Below, in pieces: positions 1-6,085 of a stretch of DNA of 10,898 nt. Origin of the DNA: an uncultured Bacteroidales bacterium. Its GTDB lineage: Bacteria; Bacteroidota; Bacteroidia; Bacteroidales; Muribaculaceae. The notes under the pieces are model-generated. The model saw only the letters and a list, made by a program, of their open reading frames with translations, had not been told where the DNA came from and ran no database searches. The position numbers and the translations under genes are program-made. The stretch covers positions 1 to 10,898 of the forward strand of contig URNY01000096.1 of assembly GCA_900549375.1 (NCBI GenBank), written 5' to 3'. Positions within the stretch are counted from its first letter, which is position 1, and each line of letters begins with the position of its first letter.

Positions 1-136
1 AATTATTATCAATAAATGATTCAATTTTGAGAAGAATTCCGGATTTCAGATATCCGTTTCTTCTATATTTTAACATTTCAGGTAATGCCTGCATTTGAGA
101 AATTACCTTCTGTCTCGCATCCTTGGGCGTCTTTTG

Positions 137-184
137 CCCCTTGCTTCCAGTCACATACCTCGGTATGCTCCTTTCAGCAAGTGG
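137..184. other. Nested hairpin downstream of thiE
   Basis: The outer stem pairs 137-145 with 176-184 (9 positions, one mismatch; core CTTGCT/AGCAAG). A symmetric 8 by 8 nt internal loop (146-153 and 168-175) follows, then the inner stem CATACC (154-159) with GGTATG (162-167). The small hairpin at 125-139 lies next to it. This is too regular to look like random spacer. It could form part of a terminator, an RNA-stability element at the 3' end of the thi transcript, or a unit of a dispersed repeat. Transcript direction is unknown; reading from thiE it would be on the minus strand. Confidence 0.5.
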
Positions 185-216
185 TAAAATCCGCTCCAAG
201 CTTGCGACCCCTACGA

Positions 217-242
217 CCCCGAAATTTTAAGGAACAGAGTCT
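217..242 (-). repeat. 26-nt 3'-flank element, copy 1 (after thiE)
   Basis: Read on the minus strand, this begins AGACTCTGTTC 16 nt after the thiE stop codon. It matches 22 of 26 positions with 8435-8460, which lies just downstream of the mscS stop codon in the same orientation relative to its gene. Same side, same orientation and high identity suggest a recurring 3'-end element rather than chance. Its function is unknown. Confidence 0.5.
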
Positions 243-258
243 AATTTGCTTGTGGTTT

Positions 259-903
259 TCACACCGCCGGTTTGTTCTCTTTCTCGAAAGGTGCGAGAGC
301 TTCGAGGAAACGGGCTGTCTTGGCGGCTATATCTTTGGCGAAAGCGATTGCCCCGCTTACGGCTACGCCGTTTACCCCGGCTTCCATAAGCACGGCCACA
401 TCATCGAGGCGTATGCCTCCGACGGCCACTCTCGGTATCTCGATCTGTTTGGCCTCCATTTCCGCGCAAATATACTGTATCCCTTCAATGCCCAGAACGG
501 GTGCGAGATTCTTTTTGGTCTCGGTATGGCGGAAGGGCCCGATGCCGATGTAATCTATATCGAGCGAGCGGACAGCTATGATATCATCGATAGTGTTTGC
601 CGTCACACCGATCACGGCTGCCGGGCCGAGCATGAGTCTTGCCTTGGAGGGGAGCATGTCGGTCTTGCCGAGATGCACGCCGCCGACATTGAGCCGCTTG
701 GCGAGTTCCACGCGGTCGTTCATAATCAGAAACGCTTCCTTCTCGAGGCAAAGGGGTTTGATTTTCTCGATAACCTCAGCTATCTCATCATCTGTGGCGT
801 CCTTCATGCGGACCTGAATCCAGCGGCAACCGCCGGCGATTGCCTCTTTCACCTGCGTATCGACGGGCACCGGGCAATCAGTATTGGTTATATACTGCAG
901 CAT
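259..903 (-). CDS. thiE: Thiamine-phosphate synthase ThiE
   Basis: ThiE joins hydroxymethylpyrimidine diphosphate to thiazole phosphate in the cytoplasm, giving thiamine phosphate. The 214-residue length is normal for this TIM-barrel family. Visible motifs, in order: QVRMKD (30-35), equivalent to the family's Q-x-R-x-K pyrimidine/diphosphate site; NDRVELA (62-68); GGVHLG-x-x-D (74-82); GVT (99-101); the signature IGIGPFRHTETKK (119-131); and the phosphate-binding VGGI (161-164). All the expected catalytic positions appear intact, in contrast to the upstream TenI-like paralogue. The start is fixed by context: the ATG lies one base after the stop codon of the upstream gene, so translational coupling is likely. 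It is the last gene of the plsC-thiD-thiS-tenI-like-thiE operon. Confidence 0.95.
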   Translation of the reverse strand: MLQYITNTDCPVPVDTQVKEAIAGGCRWIQVRMKDATDDEIAEVIEKIKPLCLEKEAFLIMNDRVELAKRLNVGGVHLGKTDMLPSKARLMLGPAAVIGVTANTIDDIIAVRSLDIDYIGIGPFRHTETKKNLAPVLGIEGIQYICAEMEAKQIEIPRVAVGGIRLDDVAVLMEAGVNGVAVSGAIAFAKDIAAKTARFLEALAPFEKENKPAV

Positions 904-904
904 A

Positions 905-1468
905 TCAATTATTTTTTTTCAGGAGTGAGATAAACCTGTCGATATCTTCCCAGACGGCTCCGAGCATGGCGCAACCGGCAAATCCGGCGCGTTTGAGTTC
1001 GGGAATGTCGGAAGGATTGACACCTCCTAAAGCTATAACGTTTTTTCCCTCTATTTTTCCTGTCAGACTTTCCGGTTTGAAAGCATGCCGATAGCCGGGC
1101 TTCGAAATTGAGTCGTAAACAGGGGAGAGAGTCACATAAGCCATGCCTTTGCATAAGTCGATTTCATCGAGCGAATGGCAAGACTTCGACACCAAGGCGG
1201 CAGTGGCCGGAGCCTCGGGGCATCTTGAATTTACATGCGCCCCGCCGAGATTGAAATCGTTGAGCAGTTCGAAGTGGCCGTGGAGTTTCAAACGTCGTCG
1301 CAAGCGGTAGGGAATCTCCTCGATAAGGTCTCTGACCTCGCGGAGTGAGCTGTCCGGCTTGCGGATATGCACGAAATCCACTCCGTTGTCGAGAAGGCGG
1401 GTGATTTTCCCGGCTTCATCGTTAATGAGTTTTGACTTTGTGATAGCTATTATAATGAAATTCGACAT
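905..1468 (-). CDS. TenI/ThiE-like protein, probably not a ThiE
   Basis: This is a 187-residue TIM-barrel protein of the ThiE/TenI superfamily, just upstream of thiE. It keeps the outline of the fold motifs: HIRKP (34-38) in place of QLREK, ND (70-71), GGAHVN (75-80) in place of GVHLG, CHSLDEI (97-103), LSPVYDSISKPGY (114-126) and ALGGVN (146-151). Several ThiE catalytic positions are changed, for example NDR is NDF and HLG is HVN. The His of Bacillus TenI thiazole tautomerase in its GHVF motif appears to be Pro here (SPVY). By position it could be a TenI-type thiazole tautomerase, a chaperone-like paralogue or an unusual second synthase; the sequence does not decide. The 30-nt gap to thiS holds a small hairpin (about 1477-1491). 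The family call is firm, the function is not. Confidence 0.8.
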   Translation of the reverse strand: MSNFIIIAITKSKLINDEAGKITRLLDNGVDFVHIRKPDSSLREVRDLIEEIPYRLRRRLKLHGHFELLNDFNLGGAHVNSRCPEAPATAALVSKSCHSLDEIDLCKGMAYVTLSPVYDSISKPGYRHAFKPESLTGKIEGKNVIALGGVNPSDIPELKRAGFAGCAMLGAVWEDIDRFISLLKKNN

Positions 1469-1498
1469 ATCATAAGCTGGATTGTATCCGGAATTGTT

Positions 1499-1702
1499 TC
1501 AGCCACCGAAAGCGGCGCTTATGAGCATGATGGTGTCGCCATCGGAGATATTGACGAGCGGCCATTTGTCGCGCTTCACAATCTTGTTGTTGAGCGCCAC
1601 GGCCGTCCTTTCTGTCTTGACACCGCGGATTTCAAGAAATTCCTTGAGCGTCAGATATTCTTCGGAAAGATCAACCGGCTGGTTGTTAACGGTTATTCTC
1701 AT
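1499..1702 (-). CDS. thiS: Sulfur carrier protein ThiS
   Basis: This is a 67-residue ubiquitin-like (beta-grasp) protein ending in the diagnostic GlyGly (66-67), within the tail ISAAFGG. ThiF-type E1 enzymes adenylate this C-terminus, which then becomes a thiocarboxylate that donates sulfur to the thiazole ring through ThiG. The N-terminal MRITVNNQPVDL and the central segment TAVALNN-x-IV-x-R match the ThiS pattern rather than MoaD, and its place between thiD and the TenI-like gene agrees. It is separated from thiD by 33 nt and clearly belongs to the same transcript. Its usual partners ThiG and ThiH are absent from the window; a ThiF-like E1 lies at 8463-9176. Confidence 0.95.
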   Translation of the reverse strand: MRITVNNQPVDLSEEYLTLKEFLEIRGVKTERTAVALNNKIVKRDKWPLVNISDGDTIMLISAAFGG

Positions 1703-1735
1703 TTCTATACTATATATTCAAACAATGAAGTTATT

Positions 1736-2533
1736 TCAGGCGAAGAAATCGAGCGGGCCGGGGCCTACGGTTATCTCGAGATCCATCGCGCCGATGATTG
1801 CATCGGTCACGAATCGTTTGGCATTGCGGACCGCTTCATCGAGCGGTTGACCGGCCGCAAGGCCGCATGCTATTGCCGATGAGAGAGTGCAGCCTGTCCC
1901 GTGGGTGTTTCGCGTGGCGAAACGCTCCGATTCGAAAACAGTGAGCTTTGAACCGTCGAAGAGGAAGTCGGATGCTTTCCCGGAATCCGAATGGCCTCCC
2001 TTCAGGAGCACGGCTTTGGAGCCGGTGGTTGCGAGAAGACTTCTGCACACTTCCTCAGGGTTTTCATCGGCGATGTCCCTTCCCAGGAATCGTGAAGCTT
2101 CGGGGATATTCGGCGTGAAGACCGTGGCAAGCGGGAGGAGAGAGCGGCGGAATTCCTCCACGGTGTCTTCACCCGGAGCGACAAGCGAGCCTCCGTTGGT
2201 GGCCACCATCACCGGATCGACCACAATATTACAGACATCGTATTCTTTCAGCTTCTCGGCCACTGTCGAAATCACCGATGGAGATGGAAGCATACCGGTT
2301 TTCACCGCATCAGGTTTCATTACCTCATATATGGCATCGATCTGGCTGCGGAGCATTTTGTCGGAGACCGTCTCGACTCCGAACACGGCTTTCGAATTCT
2401 GCGAAGTCACGCCGGTGATGACTGTCGCCGCATACACACCGAAGCGGCAACAGGTCTTTAAGTCTGCCTGAATGCCGGCACCTCCGGTGTTGTCGGAGCC
2501 TGCGATACTCAATACTATCGGTGTTCTGCGCAT
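1736..2533 (-). CDS. thiD: Hydroxymethylpyrimidine/phosphomethylpyrimidine kinase ThiD
   Basis: ThiD phosphorylates HMP, then HMP phosphate, giving the diphosphate used by ThiE. The 265-residue protein is full length for this ribokinase-superfamily enzyme. The N-terminus PIVLSIAGSDNTGGAGIQADLKT (5-27) is the family signature with the substrate-binding GSD-x-x-x-GAGIQAD. KTGML (78-82) and DPVMVATNGG (105-114) follow. The C-terminal anion-hole motif HGTGCTLSSAIA (211-222) includes the Cys at 215 expected in ThiD kinases. It starts 8 nt after the acyltransferase stop codon, so the two are co-transcribed. No ThiE or TenA domain is fused to it. Confidence 0.96.
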   Translation of the reverse strand: MRRTPIVLSIAGSDNTGGAGIQADLKTCCRFGVYAATVITGVTSQNSKAVFGVETVSDKMLRSQIDAIYEVMKPDAVKTGMLPSPSVISTVAEKLKEYDVCNIVVDPVMVATNGGSLVAPGEDTVEEFRRSLLPLATVFTPNIPEASRFLGRDIADENPEEVCRSLLATTGSKAVLLKGGHSDSGKASDFLFDGSKLTVFESERFATRNTHGTGCTLSSAIACGLAAGQPLDEAVRNAKRFVTDAIIGAMDLEITVGPGPLDFFA

Positions 2534-2541
2534 AATTCGGT

Positions 2542-3291
2542 TTAATTTTTAGGATCCTGATCTTCCGCAGGGAGTGCCGAAGCAATCGCACTGCGGCATT
2601 GTCCCATAAGGACTTTGGTGTTGAAGCCCCTTTCGCCCGGATATATCGGCTCGTGGATAGTGATGCGGATTTTGGAGGGGGTCATGTTGTAGGTGGTGCG
2701 GGGCATCGCGTGGAAACTGCCGTCGATCGTGACCGGCACTACCGGGAGGCGGAACTCTGCGGCGAGCATGAAGGCGCCTCGTTTGAAAGGAATCATCCGG
2801 CCGTCCCAACTGCGGCTCCCCTCGGGGAATATCATGAGCGACATACCATGGCGCAAAGTCTTTTCGGCATCGGCGATTGTCTCTTTGATACCGGCGACAC
2901 TTGAATCGTCGACGAAAATCTGGCCGGCGCATTTGCAAGCCCAACCTACGAGAAAGATCTTCTCAAGTTCTTTCTTCATCAGCCATTTGAAGTTATGGTT
3001 CAGGTAGCCGTAGATGCTCCAGATGTCGTAAGCTCCCTGATGGTTGGCCACAAACACGTAAGAGGTTTTTCTATCGATATTTTCGCGTCCGGAAACCTTT
3101 ACCCTCATCAGGAAGATGATGCAAGTGAATCTCGCCCAGATGTGAGGCGGCCAATAGCCCCAGAAATCGGAATTTCCAAGCATCGACCCCGCGGCCGTGA
3201 TGATGGCTGTCAGAATAGTGGCGACCAAAAAGATAGGGCCTGCTATAAACCATTGATAGATGAAATAGAGTATGCGGACAATTATATTCAT
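2542..3291 (-). CDS. plsC: 1-acyl-sn-glycerol-3-phosphate acyltransferase family (PlsC-like)
   Basis: This is a 249-residue membrane-associated acyltransferase, likely transferring a fatty acyl group to lysophosphatidate at the inner membrane. Hydrophobic segments lie at about 3-35 and 52-64. The catalytic HX4D is H84-QGAY-D89 and block III is FPEGSRS (155-161). Block IV is VPVTIDGS (185-192). In block II the usual Arg of the F-[IV]-D-R pattern seems to be replaced: the sequence is IFVDDSS (125-131). This may only mean a different acyl acceptor or subfamily, so substrate specificity is uncertain. It is the promoter-proximal gene of the thi operon, an odd partner for thiamine genes. The ATG at 3291 directly precedes the hydrophobic N-terminus. 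Confidence 0.88.
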   Translation of the reverse strand: MNIIVRILYFIYQWFIAGPIFLVATILTAIITAAGSMLGNSDFWGYWPPHIWARFTCIIFLMRVKVSGRENIDRKTSYVFVANHQGAYDIWSIYGYLNHNFKWLMKKELEKIFLVGWACKCAGQIFVDDSSVAGIKETIADAEKTLRHGMSLMIFPEGSRSWDGRMIPFKRGAFMLAAEFRLPVVPVTIDGSFHAMPRTTYNMTPSKIRITIHEPIYPGERGFNTKVLMGQCRSAIASALPAEDQDPKN

Positions 3292-3296
3292 ATTAA

Positions 3297-3312
3297 CAAA
3301 ATTACAAAATTA
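3297..3312 (-). promoter_or_regulatory. Tandem -7-like boxes before the plsC-thi operon
   Basis: On the minus strand the octamer TAATTTTG occurs twice back to back (3305-3312, then 3297-3304), each fitting the Bacteroidota -7 form TAnnTTTG. A CTTG about 22 nt upstream of the second box could serve as a weak -33 element. The boxes end only a few bases before the plsC ATG, so a transcript from here would have a very short leader or none. No TPP riboswitch fits between the terminator and the gene. Confidence 0.35.
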
Positions 3313-3368
3313 TCCGCACAACGGGGCAAGATTTTGGAAAAATCATCGGTTTCATATCCCTAAAACAG

Positions 3369-3406
3369 AAAAGAGATGCAACTTCCCAGGGAAATGCATC
3401 TCTTTT
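3369..3406 (-). terminator. Rho-independent terminator after rprY
   Basis: A perfect 12-bp inverted repeat has left arm 3369-3380 (AAAAGAGATGCA) and right arm 3395-3406 (TGCATCTCTTTT). The 14-nt loop is itself partly self-complementary (TTCCC/GGGAA). On the minus strand the stem ends in TTTT and is followed by a further T-rich stretch, about 20 bases beyond the rprY stop codon. The A/T ends make it potentially bidirectional, but no plus-strand gene reads into it here. It separates rprXY from the plsC-thi operon. Confidence 0.9.
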
Positions 3407-3427
3407 AGATTTGGTATGCAGGGGATA

Positions 3428-4144
3428 TTATTCCGCGGGCTCTTCAACCTCGGTTTCGGGGGCGATGAGCTTATATCCTTTGCCGTGGATGTTTATGATC
3501 TCGATAGAGGGATCGTCTTTGAGCAGTTTGCGAAGCTTCGTGATATAGACATCCATACTTCGGGCATTGAAATAGTTATCGTCGATCCAGATCGATTTGA
3601 GGGCGAAGTTGCGTTCCAGAATCTCATTGACGTGGGAGCAGAGCAATGCGAGAAGCTCCGATTCCTTGGTGGTGAGCTTCTGGGTTTTATCGTCGGCGAT
3701 AAGAACCTGTTTCTGCGTGTCGAAGGTATATTTGCCGATCTTGTAGAGAGTAATCTCTTTGTCGCGTTTCCCTTTGACGCGGCGGAGAATAGCGCCGATG
3801 CGGAACACGAGTTCCTCCATGGAGAAAGGTTTGGTGATATAATCGTCTGCTCCGATCTTGAAACCTTCGAGCACATCTTCCTTGAGAGCCTTGGCCGTGA
3901 GGAAAATAATCGGCACGTCACCGTTGACGTTTCTTATTTCCTGCGCCAGCGTGAAACCGTCTTTCTTAGGCATCATCACATCGAGCACACAGAGATCATA
4001 TTTCCCTTTCAGAAACGCCTTGTAGCCTTTTTCTCCATCAGAGCAAAGGTCGGCATTAAACCCTTTCGCCTGAAGAAACTCCCTAAGAAGCATTCCCAGG
4101 TTCTCGTCGTCCTCGCAGAGGAGTATTTTTAATTTATCTTCCAT
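3428..4144 (-). CDS. rprY: OmpR-family response regulator RprY
   Basis: This is a 238-residue DNA-binding response regulator. The receiver domain (about 5-122) has the acidic pocket E11-D12-D13, the phospho-acceptor D55 in LDVMMP, T83 and K105 in the KPF motif, all in canonical places. The C-terminal winged helix (about 135-230) contains LTTKESELLALL, RSMDVYITKLRKLL and INIHGKGYKL, typical of OmpR/PhoB proteins. It lies downstream of the cognate kinase, the order known for Bacteroides rprX-rprY. A 98-nt gap with a direct repeat (4220-4243) separates the two, so rprY may also have its own promoter or autoregulatory site. A strong terminator follows. The symbol rests on similarity and gene order. 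Confidence 0.93.
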   Translation of the reverse strand: MEDKLKILLCEDDENLGMLLREFLQAKGFNADLCSDGEKGYKAFLKGKYDLCVLDVMMPKKDGFTLAQEIRNVNGDVPIIFLTAKALKEDVLEGFKIGADDYITKPFSMEELVFRIGAILRRVKGKRDKEITLYKIGKYTFDTQKQVLIADDKTQKLTTKESELLALLCSHVNEILERNFALKSIWIDDNYFNARSMDVYITKLRKLLKDDPSIEIINIHGKGYKLIAPETEVEEPAE

Positions 4145-4219
4145 CTTATAATTGTTTTATTATATTTTCACATTCTATTTACTTCTATAACAAACTCGGG
4201 AGCAAAATTCCGCATGATT

Positions 4220-4243
4220 TTTTAACAATTTCTTTTAACAATT
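4220..4243. repeat. Direct repeat TTTTAACAATT between rprX and rprY
   Basis: The 11-bp sequence TTTTAACAATT occurs at 4220-4230 and again at 4233-4243, a 13-bp period. The second copy runs into the rprX stop codon. OmpR-type regulators commonly bind tandem half-sites, and the core TTTAACA also appears in the repeats upstream of rprX (5896-5933). It is therefore a candidate autoregulatory site, though A/T-rich spacer could give this by chance. Confidence 0.4.
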
Positions 4244-5790
4244 CATTCAGAAACCGCGTCAGAGACGAGGGGCAGGTTGATTATGAACTCCGATCCCTTG
4301 CCGAAATCGCTTTCGGCGGTGATTGTTCCTCCGAACATCGTTATCATTTTTCTCACGTATGCGAGTCCGAGACCGAATCCCTTCACGTCGTGAAGATTGC
4401 CTGTGGATACGCGATAGAATTTCTCGAATATCCGCTTGAGATCATCTTTCTTGATTCCGATTCCGTTGTCTTTGACGCGGATCTCCAGTCGCTTGCCGGG
4501 TAGGTCGGTCGTGGTTATCTCAAGCATAGGTTCACGTTCTTCGTCCATATATTTCACGGCATTGTCGAGGAGATTGAAGATAACGTTTGTGAACTGCATC
4601 TCGTCGACACGTACTTCCGCATTTCCGGCATTGAGCATCGTGGTGAGCTTGCCGCCATATTTTTCAACCTTTATCTTAAAGGTATTGACCACATTGGCGA
4701 TTACATTGTTGGCATCGACAACGGTGAATTTTAATGCGCTTCCCGTATTGTCGAACACCGACATCTGAAGCACCTTCTCCACCTGAAAGCGCAGACGCTT
4801 CGACTCTTCGGTTATCACTTCCGAGAGGTGTTCGAGCGATGCCGGCGATTTGCGTATGGACGGGTCCGAGAGCATCTGACCCGCAAGCGATATTGTTGAT
4901 ATCGGAGTCTTCAGCTCATGCGTCATGTTGTTGATGAAGTCGGTCTTCATCTCGGTCAGTTTCTTCTGGCGGAATGCGAGGATGATGGTATAAAGGAATA
5001 TGATGAGAAGAGTGATTGTCAGGGCGAGCGTCGGTATGATGAACCTGACGGAGGAGAAGATATATGAACTCTTTGTAGGGAATTCCACTTTGAGAGTATA
5101 ATAAGTGTCGGAGTTGGAGAAGAGGGGAATGCTGTAGATATTCTTCTTCGAGTTGGGTATATAGCCGTCGGTGGAATAAATCATGTTTCCGCGGACATTA
5201 TAAACGGCGAAAACAAAGGGCACATTTACTCCGTTGTTGGAGAGCTCCGTGCGGAGGCAATTCTTGATAACAGTAGAGTCGGCCCTTTCCATCACCGGGC
5301 GCGACCCCGAATCCCTGAGAATAGAAAGAATCACCTCCGTGAGCAAACCTTTCTGATAGAGATACTGGCTTCGAATCACCTCCTGCATGTTGCGGTATCT
5401 TTCGCCCACATTCTGCGTGGCGGAGGGGAAGGTGAGACGCGAGGGATCGGTTTTTGATTTGTCCACTTTCGAGGAGAGGGTATAGTTGGTGACCGTCCCG
5501 TCGGGATTCTCCACCGAATATTTCAGGTCTTTGTCGTATTCGGACTTCCCTGAGGTATAGTCATCGTAGAAGCTCGACTCTATAATATTAATGTCCTGTT
5601 CAAGAAAATGCAGGGTTTCCTCGCGCTCAAGAAATTCGGAAGTTGCATAGAGCGAACGCATCACGCCTTCGGAGAATTGCTCGTCGCGCATCTTCACCAT
5701 ATTCTCGAGATACATTATCTGGAAATACAACAGGGCTCCGAATGTAATTGCCATCACACCGGTAAGCAGCCATATCAGGGATTTCTTCAT
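4243..5790 (-). CDS. rprX: Sensor histidine kinase RprX
   Basis: This is a 515-residue inner-membrane sensor kinase. TM1 lies at about 5-27 and TM2 at about 248-273. The extracytoplasmic sensor region between them (about 28-247) has no domain I recognise. The cytoplasmic part is complete: the H-box FINNMTHELKTP has the phospho-accepting H291; the N-box NLLDNAVKYM is at 406-415, G1 DNGIGI at 441-446, the F-box FEKFYRV at 455-461 and G2 GFGLGLAYVRKM at 471-482. No HAMP domain is evident; the H-box follows TM2 after about 18 residues. The ATG at 5790 is preceded on the minus strand by an A-rich tract and starts with MKKS before TM1. It is transcribed with rprY, probably from the divergent region at 5791-6085. 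Confidence 0.93.
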   Translation of the reverse strand: MKKSLIWLLTGVMAITFGALLYFQIMYLENMVKMRDEQFSEGVMRSLYATSEFLEREETLHFLEQDINIIESSFYDDYTSGKSEYDKDLKYSVENPDGTVTNYTLSSKVDKSKTDPSRLTFPSATQNVGERYRNMQEVIRSQYLYQKGLLTEVILSILRDSGSRPVMERADSTVIKNCLRTELSNNGVNVPFVFAVYNVRGNMIYSTDGYIPNSKKNIYSIPLFSNSDTYYTLKVEFPTKSSYIFSSVRFIIPTLALTITLLIIFLYTIILAFRQKKLTEMKTDFINNMTHELKTPISTISLAGQMLSDPSIRKSPASLEHLSEVITEESKRLRFQVEKVLQMSVFDNTGSALKFTVVDANNVIANVVNTFKIKVEKYGGKLTTMLNAGNAEVRVDEMQFTNVIFNLLDNAVKYMDEEREPMLEITTTDLPGKRLEIRVKDNGIGIKKDDLKRIFEKFYRVSTGNLHDVKGFGLGLAYVRKMITMFGGTITAESDFGKGSEFIINLPLVSDAVSE

Positions 5791-5850
5791 TTTATACAGT
5801 CGGTTTTGTGGTCGCTCCTTATGATATTAACAAAAAATAACATTCAGAGT

Positions 5851-5886
5851 TCGTATCCGGAAGAAGCTTTGAGTATCCGTATACGA
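5851..5886 (-). promoter_or_regulatory. Hairpin in the predicted rprX leader
   Basis: The 10-base arm TCGTATCCGG (5851-5860) pairs with CCGTATACGA (5877-5886) with one mismatch around a 16-nt loop. If transcription starts near 5890, just downstream of the TAAATTTG boxes, this hairpin would form at the very 5' end of the rprX mRNA, about 60 nt before the start codon. It could stabilise the message or be an operator. It has no T-tract typical of a terminator. Confidence 0.45.
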
Positions 5887-5895
5887 GAATCATCC

Positions 5896-5933
5896 GCAAA
5901 TTTAACATTTAAATGCAAATTTAACATTTAAAT
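5896..5933. repeat. Perfect 19-bp tandem repeat upstream of rprX
   Basis: GCAAATTTAACATTTAAAT occurs at 5896-5914 and again at 5915-5933 with no spacer. Each unit carries the TTTAACA core and the palindrome-like ATTTAAAT. On the minus strand each also contains TAAATTTG (5897-5904 and 5916-5923), a match to the Bacteroidota -7 form TAnnTTTG, so the unit may be a doubled promoter, an operator, or both. Confidence 0.7.
5897..5904 (-). promoter_or_regulatory. Candidate -7 box for rprX
   Basis: The minus-strand sequence TAAATTTG matches TAnnTTTG and lies about 107 bp before the rprX ATG. A second identical box sits 19 bp upstream. I see no good TTTG -33 element at the usual spacing, so the call rests on the -7 box and position alone. 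Confidence 0.35.
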
Positions 5934-6020
5934 GTGAAAAATTTCAATCAAATCAATTAAATTATGCTAAAAATTTACAGAAAAGTGAGTGGATTATAAG
6001 TAAAATCCTTCATAGGGTAT

Positions 6021-6028
6021 TAACTTTG
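6021..6028 (+). promoter_or_regulatory. Candidate -7 box for the C11 lipoprotein gene
   Basis: TAACTTTG fits the Bacteroidota TAnnTTTG box. It lies about 58 bp upstream of the ATG at 6086, which would give a leader of roughly 50 nt. No clear TTTG -33 box is visible at 19-20 nt spacing. The rest of 5934-6085 is A/T-rich with no gene. Confidence 0.4.
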
Positions 6029-6085
6029 TAGTCGAAACTGAAAATCCTATAAAAAACATCATAACATAACATCAGATTAGAAACG

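Larger units (their letters stand above)
1..258. other. Non-coding region downstream of thiE
   Basis: No convincing gene lies here. A frame on the minus strand stays open from about position 220 to the left edge, but it has no start codon with a plausible translation-initiation region, and the plus-strand frame that crosses the region is antisense to thiE for most of its length. The stretch from about 85 to 245 looks structured: a 26-nt element (217-242), a nested hairpin (137-184) and a small GGGC/GCCC hairpin with a 7-nt loop (125-139). A weak CGGAT/ATCCG hairpin sits at about 41-57, followed by T-rich DNA on the plus strand. I infer a 3' untranslated or repeat region at the end of the thi operon. 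A small unrecognised gene continuing past the left edge cannot be excluded. Confidence 0.55.

Noticed and set aside
41..57. CGGAT/ATCCG hairpin with following T-rich DNA as a terminator
   Set aside because: The stem is only 5 bp and the plus strand has no gene visible upstream in the window.
85..933. A 282-codon open frame on the plus strand
   Set aside because: It is almost wholly antisense to thiE, whose family motifs are clear, and its product shows no recognisable domain. It is a shadow of the G/C-biased codon positions.
3272..4132. A 286-codon open frame on the plus strand
   Set aside because: It is antisense to rprY, crosses the terminator hairpin and resembles no family; the minus-strand gene has every receiver and winged-helix motif.
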